Part shown: piece after piece, positions 19,799 through 29,272 of the stretch | Numbering within the stretch: the first letter of the stretch is position 1 | Layout of the letters: the number at the start of each line of letters is the position of its first letter | Source of the DNA: Methanosarcina sp. | GTDB taxonomy: Archaea; Halobacteriota; Methanosarcinia; Methanosarcinales; Methanosarcinaceae | Length of the DNA: 53,653 bases | Direction of reading: 5' to 3' | NCBI GenBank assembly: GCA_003164755.1 | Contig: PLUB01000028.1 | Span: 1-53,653, forward strand | Translations under genes and position numbers: made by a program | Notes under the pieces: generated by a model | The model's database searches: none | What the model was told of the DNA's origin: nothing | What the model saw: the letters and a program-made list of their open reading frames with translations, nothing else

Positions 19799-20438
19799 GG
19801 TGCTTTTGGGATCAGAACTTAATTTTCTTCTTTTTATTTGCATATCAAGGTTGATATTTTTCTAGTTAGCTAATGAATCGACTTACTCTCAGCTCGTACA
19901 GCAAATTTACGACAATGTCAATCTTTTGCAAGAAAACTTTTACTGCGGATCTCGATAAACAATTGATTTTCCAGGAGTTATGTATATATCTTTCATAAGA
20001 TTAGGACGAGATTTATGTGTTTATGTGAACTCTCACTAATTATTAAAAGTTGTTAACTTATGGTAATAATTAATTCGTATATTTAATTAATGATATATAT
20101 TCATAATAAATATTTCTTTATATATTGTATCTTTTAGATATTAATAGTCTGATAATACAATTGTGGATCAATTCTATCGGCAAATAAGCTAATTTCATTA
20201 TTTATTTGCACATTAGTCTTTTAGAAATGGCATGGGCTAGCTGCTTATACCACTAGTTGTGACCAAGTTGGAGAAATACGAGTTAGTTTAATAATATTTT
20301 GACAGTGTATCTGCCGATGGGAAGTGCATTAAAAAGGTAACAGTATGAAAAAAATATCCCTAAAAAGTATCATGATAGTCTGAAACGTTATCACATAAAA
20401 AGCACATCAGAGAAAACAAAATTTTGGAGAGGAAATAG
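19799..20438. other. AT-rich spacer before a small secreted protein gene
   Basis: No gene recognised. It should hold the promoter of the gene at 20439. Confidence 0.4.
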
Positions 20439-20702
20439 ATGAGAAAACAAACATTTTTCAAAATAGGAAAGACAATTGGTATTTTATTAGCTGTCATTCT
20501 CGTAGTAACATTGACAGTTGCTTCGGCAAGCGCATGTTCCAGTAAGCCGATTTAGAGTAAGCTTGTTAAAACCGTTTCAGAGCCACCTGTTAACACTGTT
20601 ACCGAGTCACCTGTTAGCTACCCAATGACTGGCTATGGACCAGTTCCCTATGACTACGTATTTGTTCCTTGTGGCTGCGGAGGATTTGGCGGATGGTGCT
20701 AA
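20439..20702 (+). CDS. Small secreted Cys/Gly-rich protein with in-frame amber (TAG) codon
   Basis: GGAGAGG at 20426-20432 with spacing 6 precedes the ATG. The first 32 residues form a clear signal peptide: basic start MRKQTFFKIGK, hydrophobic core, and an ASA-SA-C cleavage region with C33 that could be a lipobox-like cysteine. Codon 39 is TAG (20553-20555). The frame then continues for 48 codons with coherent composition: SKLVKTVSEPPVNTVTESPV, then a Tyr/Pro-rich stretch and the end PCGCGGFGGWC before TAA. In Methanosarcina TAG can encode pyrrolysine, so this may be a Pyl-containing protein of 87 residues or a simple nonsense mutation. Function unknown; location outside the membrane. Confidence 0.6.
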
Positions 20703-21239
20703 GTGAGTCAAAATTACTTATAAGTAATGTGCCTAAGTTTGTGTTTTTCCAATGCTAAAAAATTTTACTAGATAGTTTAAGCATTTTTGGAAAATCACTC
20801 TTTTTTTGTAACACCAGTTCTCAACTAAATTTAACAGTTAACAGATAACTCAACAGATTCTAAAAAAATTAAAGCCCATTGATGTCAATGGTATGGACAA
20901 ATACATATCCACTTCCAATCTTTTTCAATAGTAATGTAGTCTTCAAACAGCAGGTTCAGGCGTTACTGATCAATTTTTTCCCCATTTTTAGCCACAATTT
21001 GACTTAATCTCAGCGCATCAAACAGTTTTTTTTACCTACTCCCTTATGTTTTTCATCGCCCCACTCTAAAAAGTGCCTTAAATCGTTCCACAATCTATCG
21101 TAGTTGACTAGAGTATCTCCGTATCGTCAATGGCGGCATTTTGTAAGACTAATAATTGATCCACATCGTAAGACTATCTATTCCAATTCTGTATCGTTTA
21201 TTGTAGGACCAAAGGACTTTGATTGTATTCTCTATCCAT
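20703..21239. other. Spacer, nothing recognised
   Basis: The frame at 21104-21298 has no start signal and partly overlaps the cassette repeat described next. Confidence 0.4.
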
Positions 21240-21560
21240 TATTGTTTTTGGACAGTTATGTTTTACCTTACAATGCAGTTTTCTTGGCTTGTGTCTGAAT
21301 TCAGACTAAAAGTTATTTTCCGTAATAGTTTCTCTGAAATTTAAAATGTTGTTGCACTATTGGAGCTTTGAAAATCCAGATAAATTTTAAAAATAATACC
21401 CAAGTTAGTTCAATAAATTAAAAAATATAATTGCTAAGTAGGTTAATTTTATTTAGAGAGCGGATTATTAATTCTGGTACATTCGTTTAGTTATTGTCCA
21501 TCATTAATACCTAAAACAACATCAGATGACTTAATATTGAAACATCTAAATGTGATGAAG
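21240..21560 (+). repeat. Promoter/leader cassette, copy 1 (see 47815-48113)
   Basis: It aligns with 47815-48113. Shared blocks include CTTACAATG(C/T)AG, TTTTCTTGGCTTGT, CTGAATT(C/T)AGACTAAAA and the TATA-like AAAAAATATAATT (21420-21432; 48001-48013). Homology continues into the signal-peptide codons of the downstream genes, although their mature proteins are unrelated. It probably contains promoter and leader. Confidence 0.7.
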
Positions 21561-22635
21561 CGAGTCGATTGCATATATTAATAAGAGTTTTAGGAATCAC
21601 TGTAGTAGTATTTTTGATGCTGATGAGTATTGCCGGTGCGGTGCCATTTGCGCATACTACACACCAGAACAGCAACAATGTCTCTGTAATTGACACAACA
21701 ACAAATAAAATTACATCCACGGTAACCTGTAGAATCTCATCCTTCTGGAGGAGCCTGGCCTGCTGGAGTTGCAGTCACACCAGATGGAACAAAGGTTTAT
21801 GTGGCAAACCACATGGATCCGCACCCGACTGTATACGTAATTAACACATCCGCAAACAATGTTACACCCATAGTGCCTGTCAGAGATTATCCTACAGGAG
21901 TTGCAGTCAGCCCGGATGGAACAAAGGTATATGTAACAAACGATTGTGACAACGCCCTCACTATAATTGACACAGCTACAGATACTGAAACAGCAACGTA
22001 TGTAGACGATGCAATGGTTCATCCTTATGGAATTGCAGTAACCCCAGATGGAACAAAGGCATATGTGACTAACGTAGAAACTAACGATGTTTCTATAATT
22101 GACATAACAAGCAACACTCTCCACAGCCAAAGTCAATGTAGGGAATGGACCTAAGGGAATTGCAATCACTACAGACGGAACAAAGATACATGTGGCAAAC
22201 TCAGGTAACGACAGTGTTCCCGGCAGTACTGTCTCTGTAATTGACACAGCAACAAACAATGTTATAACCACTGTACATGTAGGGAATATGCCTAGGGGAA
22301 TTGCAGTCAACCAGGATGGAACAAAGGTATATGTGACAAACATTGGCGATAACACTGTTTATGTAATTGACACTTCAACTAACACAACAGAAGTATCAAA
22401 TTCGGATTCTCATAGCTACAAGGAAAAGGTTTCTTCGTCTAAAAGTTCCAAGGCCAAATTGAGTGGTTCCAAAGCTAAAGCTTCTTTGAGTAAACATAAA
22501 CATAAAAACCACTCCAAACACCATAAAACAGGAAAAAAATCACTCGGTATTAAAGTAGTGACTGCAACGACAACCTTAGATTCTGGCTTTCGATTAATAA
22601 AAATTTTGAAACAGAATATAGTCAAATGTATCTAA
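21552..22635 (+). pseudogene. Secreted YVTN beta-propeller surface protein, frameshifted
   Basis: Three frames (21569-21844, 21801-22154, 22192-22635) form one exported protein of about 350 residues. A signal peptide (VLGITVVVFLMLMSIAGA) is followed by about five YVTN repeats, each with a VSVIDTxTN start and a GIAVxPDGTKVYVTN end, and a Ser/Lys/His-rich tail (SKHKHKNHSKHHKTGKK). An extra A near 21724 (GTAACCTG instead of GTACCTG) and an insertion near 22120 break the frame. The start codon is also unclear: the ATG position of the paralogue at 48114 is degenerate here. Such propellers are common cell-surface proteins in Methanosarcina and may bind other envelope proteins. Confidence 0.8.
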
Positions 22636-22959
22636 GGTTGGACATCCACATCCAAAGCGTTGGGTATTCTGCATTATAATCGTGAAATACAGAGTCAATT
22701 AGAATTTACATACCAGATCTCAATGTATTTAGGCCATCAAACGACTAACTCAAAAAAGAATTTTAATCTATGAATAATCAGGGATAAGCAAACCTGGGTG
22801 AAAATAATTTTCGCAATAAATTTTCATCATTTTTACCCCTTCCAGGCCAAAATTATTGCTAGTAAATTGATTTTTTTTTGGATTTAAAGCTTAAATAGAT
22901 TTTTTTTATTCTCTAAAACCGTACTCATTTACCTTTTTCGTCAAAATAAAGTATCAAAT
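22636..22959. other. Spacer, nothing recognised
   Basis: AT-rich sequence between the propeller pseudogene and the long repeat. Confidence 0.4.
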
Positions 22960-23640
22960 AAATACCAAATTTTGACATGAATTGACAAATAAATCCTAAA
23001 ATTAACTCGAATTATTCTTTTAAAATGCCAAATAATACAAAATTAAATCTATTAATTAGCATAAAAAAGCTGTGAGTAGCGAAAAATCATCAAATAAACC
23101 ACTATGGCCAATAAATTTACATAATCCATCATTGTCTATGTAATAATCTCTATCACAATCTCAACAACGGTCGTGAAACTATGTAGTCCAAAATTCCTTA
23201 GTCCACAAAGCCCTTATAAACCCCCTTTAACGACTATAGGACCGATTGTATGATGGCGAGCAATCATTTCCATCGAATGAGAACCTTACCTTGAGCCGAT
23301 CAGTGGCCTATACGTTAGTGGTATTTCTAAGTATAAGATTAAATACCTTCATCTGAATTCATGTGCCTGAGAAAATAACTGGAGAGATATCCCTCACCTG
23401 GAGATAAAAGTGAAATCAATCCTATGGTTTTGCTATCAGAAACCGTAACCAGACTGTAACGAGTTACATACGGTCAAACATAAATTCATAAATCAGAGAG
23501 ATATTGATGGGTATATTCTACATGCTGTCTTGCAAAGTCACAGAATAAATCGATGTTTATTATTTTACGGAATAAATATTATTTAATTTTCAAGTAATAA
23601 TAAACAATAGCTGTAAACAATATAGGTATTTATGATAGTA
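22960..23640 (-). repeat. Long noncoding element, inverted full copy
   Basis: Its reverse complement aligns with 44045-44700 over about 0.65 kb. Shared blocks include TAGAATATACCCAT, ATATCTCTCTGATTT, AAAACCATAGGATTGATTTC, ACTTTTATCTCCA and TATTTTCTCAGGCAC. Similarity looks highest (above 80 percent by eye) in the 340 bases at the 44050 side. Neither copy has a shared long open frame, so it is probably an RNA gene, a regulatory region or a non-autonomous mobile element. Confidence 0.75.
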
Positions 23641-23791
23641 TACACTAAACTCACTCTCTAACTTTCCTGAAAATGAAAGTATAATCATTTTTCAGATTTG
23701 ATCAATGACTTGAGTTAACGGCTAAAATCCTTAAACAAGTAAAAATTAAAAATATTTAGCTAGCTGAATAAATAAACTAGAAAAGGAGCTG

Positions 23792-23843
23792 ATCAAAGCC
23801 CTCAGCCTTCATGCAGGTGGGCGATTTATTATGCAGCTTTGAT
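23792..23843 (-). terminator. Hairpin terminator of the site-2 protease gene
   Basis: ATCAAAGC (23792-23799) and GCTTTGAT (23836-23843) form inverted arms just after the protease stop. T-rich sequence follows on the minus strand. Confidence 0.5.
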
Positions 23844-23848
23844 AACAG

Positions 23849-25654
23849 TTAGACCCACTGTCCAATAAACGGTCCGAATATCATGAACATTAAAGAGAAC
23901 AGGATCAACATAGAAAATGCTGATGTGACAGAGTTTGAGATCTTTTCTGACATTGCTTCGTTCATTGTAAGCCTATATATAAAAGAATAGATAGAATCTT
24001 TAAATACATACCCTCCATCCAGGGGTACTGCAGGTAGACAGTTAAAAAGGCCTACATAAAAATTCAGCCAACCGACCCAAAGCAAAGTATTTGCGATCCA
24101 GAAAATACCAATCCCTAAAGGTTCTGCCCAGCCCACGGGATGATAAAATTGCATGATCAAGCCTGAAAATCCGCGGAATCCTTCACCTGCAAATCCATAA
24201 ATAGGTAATCCGAAAAGGATAACCCAGCCTGCAGGAACTGCGAGTAAGGAAGGTATTTTATTTAAGGCTTCAAGATATAACTTTGCCTGTGGCATCCATA
24301 AAGAAATTCCAAGCATAGGGCACTCCATAATCGATTTATTCCCGTAGCGAACTCCAAGGAAGCCGTGTTTACTTTCAAAGGAATTAGAAGATAGTTTCAC
24401 ATCAAAGACAACAGTACCATTTTTATTGATGTTGCCAGTATAGTTTTCAGGAGGTATCAGTTCAACCTTTAAAGTCTGGTTTGCCTGAGTTGTCTTCATG
24501 AAGTTTACGAAACTCGCAATGCTGACCATTTTAACGTCATTGATCCGAATCATTACCATTCCGGTCTCAATTCCTGCAGCTTCTGCTGGACTTCCTTTAA
24601 TAGCCCCTTCTACTAGCACTCCATTAAAGTAGTTTCTTGGAACTGAAACTGTGTTTAAATAGTACACAGAATTAAAACCATCTTTTTTGGCATGAATGCG
24701 TACAGGAGCCCCGGGGGCGATCTTTTCAAGATATATCAAAAGGTCCAAAGATGTAGTGATATTCGTATTATCTACCTGCGTGATTATCATACCTTTCTGA
24801 ATCCCTGCAAGACTAGCTGGTGAACTTTCATTTACTTTTAAAACCATGGAGTCGCTCAAAGGAGCAATTGCTCCAAGCACAGGCCCGAAAAAAAGAAGAA
24901 AAGCGATAAAAGCCACGGTAAAATTGGCCGTTACCCCACTTGCAAGAATCCGCGCCCTTTGAGTCCTTGTTACAGCTTTTTCAGCCTTTAAATATGTTTT
25001 TTTAGCTTCAAATCCTTCATTTTCTTCCCATTCACCCCATTTATTTTCTTTCAGCTCCCATTCCTCGATTTCTTCAATAGTAGCTGTGAGAGGCAGTTCT
25101 TTTTTTACTTTCTCCTTCTTTCCAAAAAGCTGTTCATCATCAGGTTCCGCAAAACCCCCGACTGGAACCAGAGCAAACAAGATTCCCATTGATTTAACCC
25201 TTATGCCTTCAACCCGGCAAAGAATCGCATGGGAGAACTCATGCACAACAAGGGCGACTATTAGAGCAATGACTCCCCATGTGAAAGGAATGAATTCATT
25301 TACTCCAGGGATCAGAAAAATATTTTTTGGGGAATTGTACTTTCCAGGCTCTGGCACATTTCCATTCAGGAAGGAAGCATAGAGTGTCAGGTCCGAGAAA
25401 AGAATGATCAGGAACATTGAAAGCATTCCTGCAAACATTATCAAGATTCCAAGGTTTGCAAAGTTTCTCCAGTAAAGCTTAGGACGAGCCAATATATCCA
25501 ACATTTTGAGACCCTTAGTTGTCCTGATCATAAGAATGGGAAGTGGTCCGAAAGTGCTTATGTTATACTTCTCAAGAGTACCCCTTTTGTCAAGAACGGA
25601 GACAAAAAACCAGTACAGTAAAAAAATGCCCAATGCAATGTTTGTGCCATTCAA
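23849..25654 (-). CDS. Site-2 protease family membrane metalloprotease with PDZ domains
   Basis: A zinc intramembrane protease of about 601 residues that cleaves membrane-bound substrates. It has N-terminal membrane helices, the zinc motif HEFSH (138-142), two central PDZ-like regions (about 270-330 and 345-410, with SPASLAGIQKGM and SPAEAAGIETGM), and the second metal motif NCLPAVPLDGG (from 538; D546). C-terminal helices follow. The start is TTG, supported by an AGGAG site about 7 bases upstream. Length and all catalytic residues agree with the archaeal family, so the gene should be active. It is transcribed alone, ending at a hairpin. Substrates cannot be inferred. Confidence 0.93.
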   Translation of the reverse strand: MNGTNIALGIFLLYWFFVSVLDKRGTLEKYNISTFGPLPILMIRTTKGLKMLDILARPKLYWRNFANLGILIMFAGMLSMFLIILFSDLTLYASFLNGNVPEPGKYNSPKNIFLIPGVNEFIPFTWGVIALIVALVVHEFSHAILCRVEGIRVKSMGILFALVPVGGFAEPDDEQLFGKKEKVKKELPLTATIEEIEEWELKENKWGEWEENEGFEAKKTYLKAEKAVTRTQRARILASGVTANFTVAFIAFLLFFGPVLGAIAPLSDSMVLKVNESSPASLAGIQKGMIITQVDNTNITTSLDLLIYLEKIAPGAPVRIHAKKDGFNSVYYLNTVSVPRNYFNGVLVEGAIKGSPAEAAGIETGMVMIRINDVKMVSIASFVNFMKTTQANQTLKVELIPPENYTGNINKNGTVVFDVKLSSNSFESKHGFLGVRYGNKSIMECPMLGISLWMPQAKLYLEALNKIPSLLAVPAGWVILFGLPIYGFAGEGFRGFSGLIMQFYHPVGWAEPLGIGIFWIANTLLWVGWLNFYVGLFNCLPAVPLDGGYVFKDSIYSFIYRLTMNEAMSEKISNSVTSAFSMLILFSLMFMIFGPFIGQWV

Positions 25655-25705
25655 GGAAATTCTCCTAAATTATTAAGCTGAACAAATATATAGAGGATTT
25701 CGAGA

Positions 25706-26696
25706 CTCTGTAGAAATCCTGAATTTAATGCAAATTATTTTTACTATCCTTTTATTTGAGTTATAAACTATCTGTTTAAGTTTTGCTTCCATGACTTGAT
25801 TATTGAATTTTCTTGCCCGAAGTACTGCTCCAAACTACCTTTTGACAACAGAAGACGTTATATCTGTTACATTTCTTTGACTGTATTCAATTTTATCAAA
25901 GATTAAGTGTATTGTCTTCTATAGTTTCTCAAAATTTTGCTTCTCTATCTTCTCCTTACATGTATGATTGAGTCTGCTTTTATTTTTTCTCCAATTAGGG
26001 AATGGATTTTTTCTGAATCATATTTTTTATCCATCACACAACATTGAGATTTTCTTATTTTATTTAATTGTTTTATCAGAGCATTTGCATGTTTAATTTC
26101 TTGATATGTTTTTTGACTAATTTTTCATCCTAATACACCTTTTATCTGTGTCAAATAATATTGAAAATTTCAAGAAGCTCCCTCGTAGCGTCCATGATCT
26201 GTGGAAATAATAATAACTTGTATAGGAACTTGTAAATCTGTTGAATTAATTGTCGCAATAGGGATCATTTCTCCATGTGAGTAAAACAACTTTAGAGTTT
26301 TTGACAAAAGAAGATTAAACAGAGATGAGGGAATTCTGGATACAAATTTTTAAAGGTAGTGAAATGGGAGTCTCATTAAGATCGAATTTTTCTTTTATGT
26401 TGTTCCTTAGGTCAATAAGTTCTACAAAATCACGATATTCTGTGCTAATATACTCCGTCAATAAAACCAGAACAAGAAATTGATGCTAGGTTTAAATATG
26501 TTTGGAATATTTCAGGAATAAATGTCCATTCTGGAAGATTAAACAGCTTTAGGGCTGGTATCAACAAATTTAATATACTTATTCGATTTCAATATTGTAG
26601 GTCTTCATTCTTTTTTGTGGGGAATATATGGGAGTTTTATAACACCATGTTTATAAAAATATAGAAGAATGCACAACTTAGAGGATTTCTACAGAG
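25706..26696 (-). mobile_element. Complete but inactive IS element (IS5-like), 991 bp
   Basis: Perfect 15-bp inverted ends bound the element: CTCTGTAGAAATCCT at 25706-25720 and AGGATTTCTACAGAG at 26682-26696. The interior carries a minus-strand transposase relic. A target duplication is not obvious. It sits between the site-2 protease and TPR genes, so it may have altered the protease upstream region. Confidence 0.75.
25740..26650 (-). pseudogene. Transposase of the IS5-like element, decayed
   Basis: Minus-strand fragments can be read from right to left. They are KLPYIPHKKE near the N-terminus, RIPSSLFNLLLSKTLKLFYS in the middle, IATINSTDLQVP around a DDE position, and a C-terminal KR-FGAVLRARKFNNQVMEAK block. 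These follow the order of Methanosarcina IS5-type transposases. Many stops and frameshifts are present, so no active enzyme is made. Confidence 0.65.
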
Positions 26697-26867
26697 CGGA
26701 AATTTCATTGTTTTTTCAAAATTGGAGAAAAACTAGGAAGACCAAAAAGATTTCTAATAACATTAGATAAAGCCAACTGAGTGAAAATATGGTACAGTTA
26801 TTTTAGCTGGTGGTACAATTATCTATTTCTATCTTACGGATCAATCTCCTAAAAAGGTGTGATATTT

Positions 26868-27227
26868 TTGAGTTTCCTGGACAAGTTATTTAAAAAAAAA
26901 ATTGAGGGAAAAACCGTCGAGGAATGGTACAGGATTGCAGTAGATGAAAATGATCCTGGAAAAAAGATAAAGTACTTTGATAAGGTTCTTGAATTTAAAC
27001 CTGGTTTTGCTGGAGCTTGGAACCTTAGAGGACTTGAATTTGTTATCCTGAAAAAGTACGAGGATGCTATTAACTCTTTTGATAAAGCTCTTGAAATACA
27101 GCCCGGCTACTTGGAAGCAAAGTATAACAAAGAAGACGCAGAGACAGAATTAAGAAAGATCAAGACAGCAGAAAATTTTGGTGAAAAGGAGGAAAAAAAA
27201 ACAGAGGAGAAAAATCCGAATACCTGA
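26868..27227 (+). CDS. Small TPR protein
   Basis: A cytoplasmic protein of about 119 residues with one to two tetratricopeptide repeats (AWNLRGLEFVILKKYEDAIN, then FDKALEIQPGYLEAKYN) and a Lys/Glu-rich disordered tail. TPRs mediate protein-protein contacts. TTG at 26868 is chosen because GGTGAT at 26856-26861 is well placed and the protein then starts LSFLDKLFKKKIEGK, a typical start for this group. The GTG at 26859 would lie inside the ribosome site. It converges on the reductase gene with 21 bases between. Partner unknown. Confidence 0.8.
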   Translation: MSFLDKLFKKKIEGKTVEEWYRIAVDENDPGKKIKYFDKVLEFKPGFAGAWNLRGLEFVILKKYEDAINSFDKALEIQPGYLEAKYNKEDAETELRKIKTAENFGEKEEKKTEEKNPNT

Positions 27228-27248
27228 ATTTTGGCGGAAGACGCGTAT

Positions 27249-28439
27249 TCATTTCTTTCTCCTATTAATAGCCTGCAGCCCCATTTTAACAGGCTCAGGA
27301 AGTTTTCCACACTGCATGATCTTCATTTGATCAGGAGAAATGAGCTTTAAAGCTGCATTCATAAGGGTATCGGACTTCATGATCCGATCCATGAACCGCC
27401 TTATATGTACTGAAGTCTCAATAGCATTCCCAATCTGAGTTCTCCATTGATGATCGTATTCTTCAAGTCGACATTTCCCTGCAGAAAATTTTGCTGCAGT
27501 TTCACCTGCCACTTTTCCGGCAATCATAGCAGTGGGGATTCCACCTCCGTTTGTTGCAATAATCTGCCCAGCTGCATCCCCTACAATCAGCGAGTCTTCG
27601 GTTGCAGTTCTCTTCGGAGCTCCATCGACCGGAATTATACCTGCAATAACGTTCAGAAAGATACCGTTTTTCAGCTTTTGGCTGGCGATAGGGTGATCCT
27701 GAATGAAACTATTTAGGTACTCTTTTGCAGATACCCCTTTTTCAGTCATTCTAATTCGGATCCCTAGCCCTACATTGGCCCTATCTTCGCCCTCGGGGAA
27801 AATCCAGGCGTAGCCTCCGGGAACGAAATTGTTCCCAAAATACATCTCAAGAGAATATGGGTCTATATCCACATTCCTTACCTTATATGCCAGAGCTACA
27901 GAAGTTTCCCTTTCTCCGGGCTTGAAAGAGAGACCTTTGGACTTTGCAACCAGAGAGTTGGGACCATCAGCTCCAATTATCGCCTTTGCTCTGATAACGT
28001 GTTTCCCATAAATTCCTTTCGTTTCTACAGTTGTACCTTCCACCTTTGTCAAACGAGTTTTGATCAGCAGTTCAACCCCTTTCTTTGCGGCCTGCTCAGC
28101 TAGAAATTGGTCATATCTGCGCCTATCGAGAACAGCACCGCTGACAGCGAATTCTTTCACACTGCAATTTGGAGAGATAATACGCTGAGTTTTGGTACGT
28201 TGGAGTACGCAGGAATAAGGATAGTCTTTTAGGAGATTTGGCAGTTTCGCATCAGGAAGAAGAGCCTGAATTTCCGAGGCATCGGGAAGAAAGCCTGCAC
28301 ACTGAATAGGACTTCCTAATTCCTTTTTTTTATCAAGAAGAAGGACAGAGGATCCATTTTCTGCCGCATAATAAGCAGCAGTAGAACCTGCAGGACCTGC
28401 GCCAACAACGATAACATCGTAATAGTCTTTTGGAATCAT
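27249..28439 (-). CDS. Geranylgeranyl reductase family flavoprotein
   Basis: An FAD-dependent reductase of 396 residues in the digeranylgeranylglycerophospholipid reductase family, which saturates the isoprenoid chains of archaeal lipids. The Rossmann FAD motif VVGAGPAGSTAA starts at residue 11. QCAGF with C47 is the conserved cysteine region, and the second FAD motif VGDAAGQI is near residue 290. The length is normal. It acts at the membrane surface. Methanosarcina genomes carry several paralogues, so the lipid (core lipid, polyprenol or quinone-like) cannot be fixed. ATG at 28439 is the family start; no strong ribosome site is visible. Confidence 0.88.
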   Translation of the reverse strand: MIPKDYYDVIVVGAGPAGSTAAYYAAENGSSVLLLDKKKELGSPIQCAGFLPDASEIQALLPDAKLPNLLKDYPYSCVLQRTKTQRIISPNCSVKEFAVSGAVLDRRRYDQFLAEQAAKKGVELLIKTRLTKVEGTTVETKGIYGKHVIRAKAIIGADGPNSLVAKSKGLSFKPGERETSVALAYKVRNVDIDPYSLEMYFGNNFVPGGYAWIFPEGEDRANVGLGIRIRMTEKGVSAKEYLNSFIQDHPIASQKLKNGIFLNVIAGIIPVDGAPKRTATEDSLIVGDAAGQIIATNGGGIPTAMIAGKVAGETAAKFSAGKCRLEEYDHQWRTQIGNAIETSVHIRRFMDRIMKSDTLMNAALKLISPDQMKIMQCGKLPEPVKMGLQAINRRKK

Positions 28440-28829
28440 AAAGGGATATTCCTGTTGTTTATTTAGCCACTGTAATTTACTAAGGAATTGTTTATTAAAC
28501 CTTTCTTAAGACCCAGACGAATAATCTTTCAAGATTTTGATAAATCCCCAAGTTTTGGCTGATTGTAGATAAACAATATATAAGAAATTAGTTGAAATAG
28601 GAAATTGATCGAAATCCTCTATTATTGATAGGATTAAAGAAATAACTCTCGAGAAAGGAGGGAAATCAGGAAGAGAGATCGAATTAGACATTCCTTCGAA
28701 AGAAAAACTAGAAAAGTTGCTATATCAAGATTATAGATTGGAAGATGCTAGGAATGTGAAACCTGCACCTTTTATGTGATTACATTACTAGTTCGGAATC
28801 TGGATTTGGCAGTTCAACGGGTGACTATT
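28440..28829. other. Spacer, possibly gene remnants
   Basis: A plus frame around 28610-28770 has protein-like composition (EKGGKSGREIELDIPSKEKL) but no start and no match. No other feature. Confidence 0.35.
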
Positions 28830-28849
28830 CCCCTAACTAAAGTAAGGGG
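28830..28849 (-). mobile_element. IS200/IS605-type terminal hairpin
   Basis: CCCCTAACTAAAGTAAGGGG forms a near-perfect hairpin (arms CCCCTAAC/GTAAGGGG with one mismatch), as at IS605 ends. It lies about 30 bases beyond the stop of the tnpB relic, where the right end should be. Confidence 0.55.
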
Positions 28850-28881
28850 GTATCTAGCGGTTTTATAAACCTATTGTAATC

Positions 28882-29000
28882 CTAATTTAGAATGTTAATA
28901 GCTGCATTATGATCACTATTAAAGAACAAGACCAAGAAAAGATAGAGATGTGATATTGAGATTTTTCAGCACTGAGAATCCATTCTCACATCTTATTTTC
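28882..29000 (-). pseudogene. TnpB C-terminal relic of an IS200/IS605 element
   Basis: The minus frame ends NSDHNAAINILN then TAG (28882-28884), the universal TnpB C-terminus after the zinc finger. Just upstream, LGLVL in a shifted frame fits the CxxCGLVLxxDHNAA pattern, displaced by two bases. The rest of the gene is lost. Confidence 0.6.
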
Positions 29001-29272
29001 AATATCAGGAATGTACAAAACTGATGGAGTTTGTCTCAATTATTATTTTTTGACAGTATATGGTTTGAAGTTGTTTATTTCTCCTTTCAACTGCATGAAT
29101 CCTTTCACTTTACTCAAAAAAGTAAAAAAAATACTGCCGAAACATCACACATCAGAGAAGTCGCCTTTGACCTGGCTACACTTCATCTAACCTATCATTC
29201 CACAATTCAAAAGACTAAGTGATTCAAACATGCCTTCAACTATACTTATTCCTTCTAGAGCGCATTTTTTCA

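Noticed and set aside
21711..22355. Minus-strand 214-residue frame across the beta-propeller region
   Set aside because: Antisense to clear YVTN repeats; no family match or start signal.
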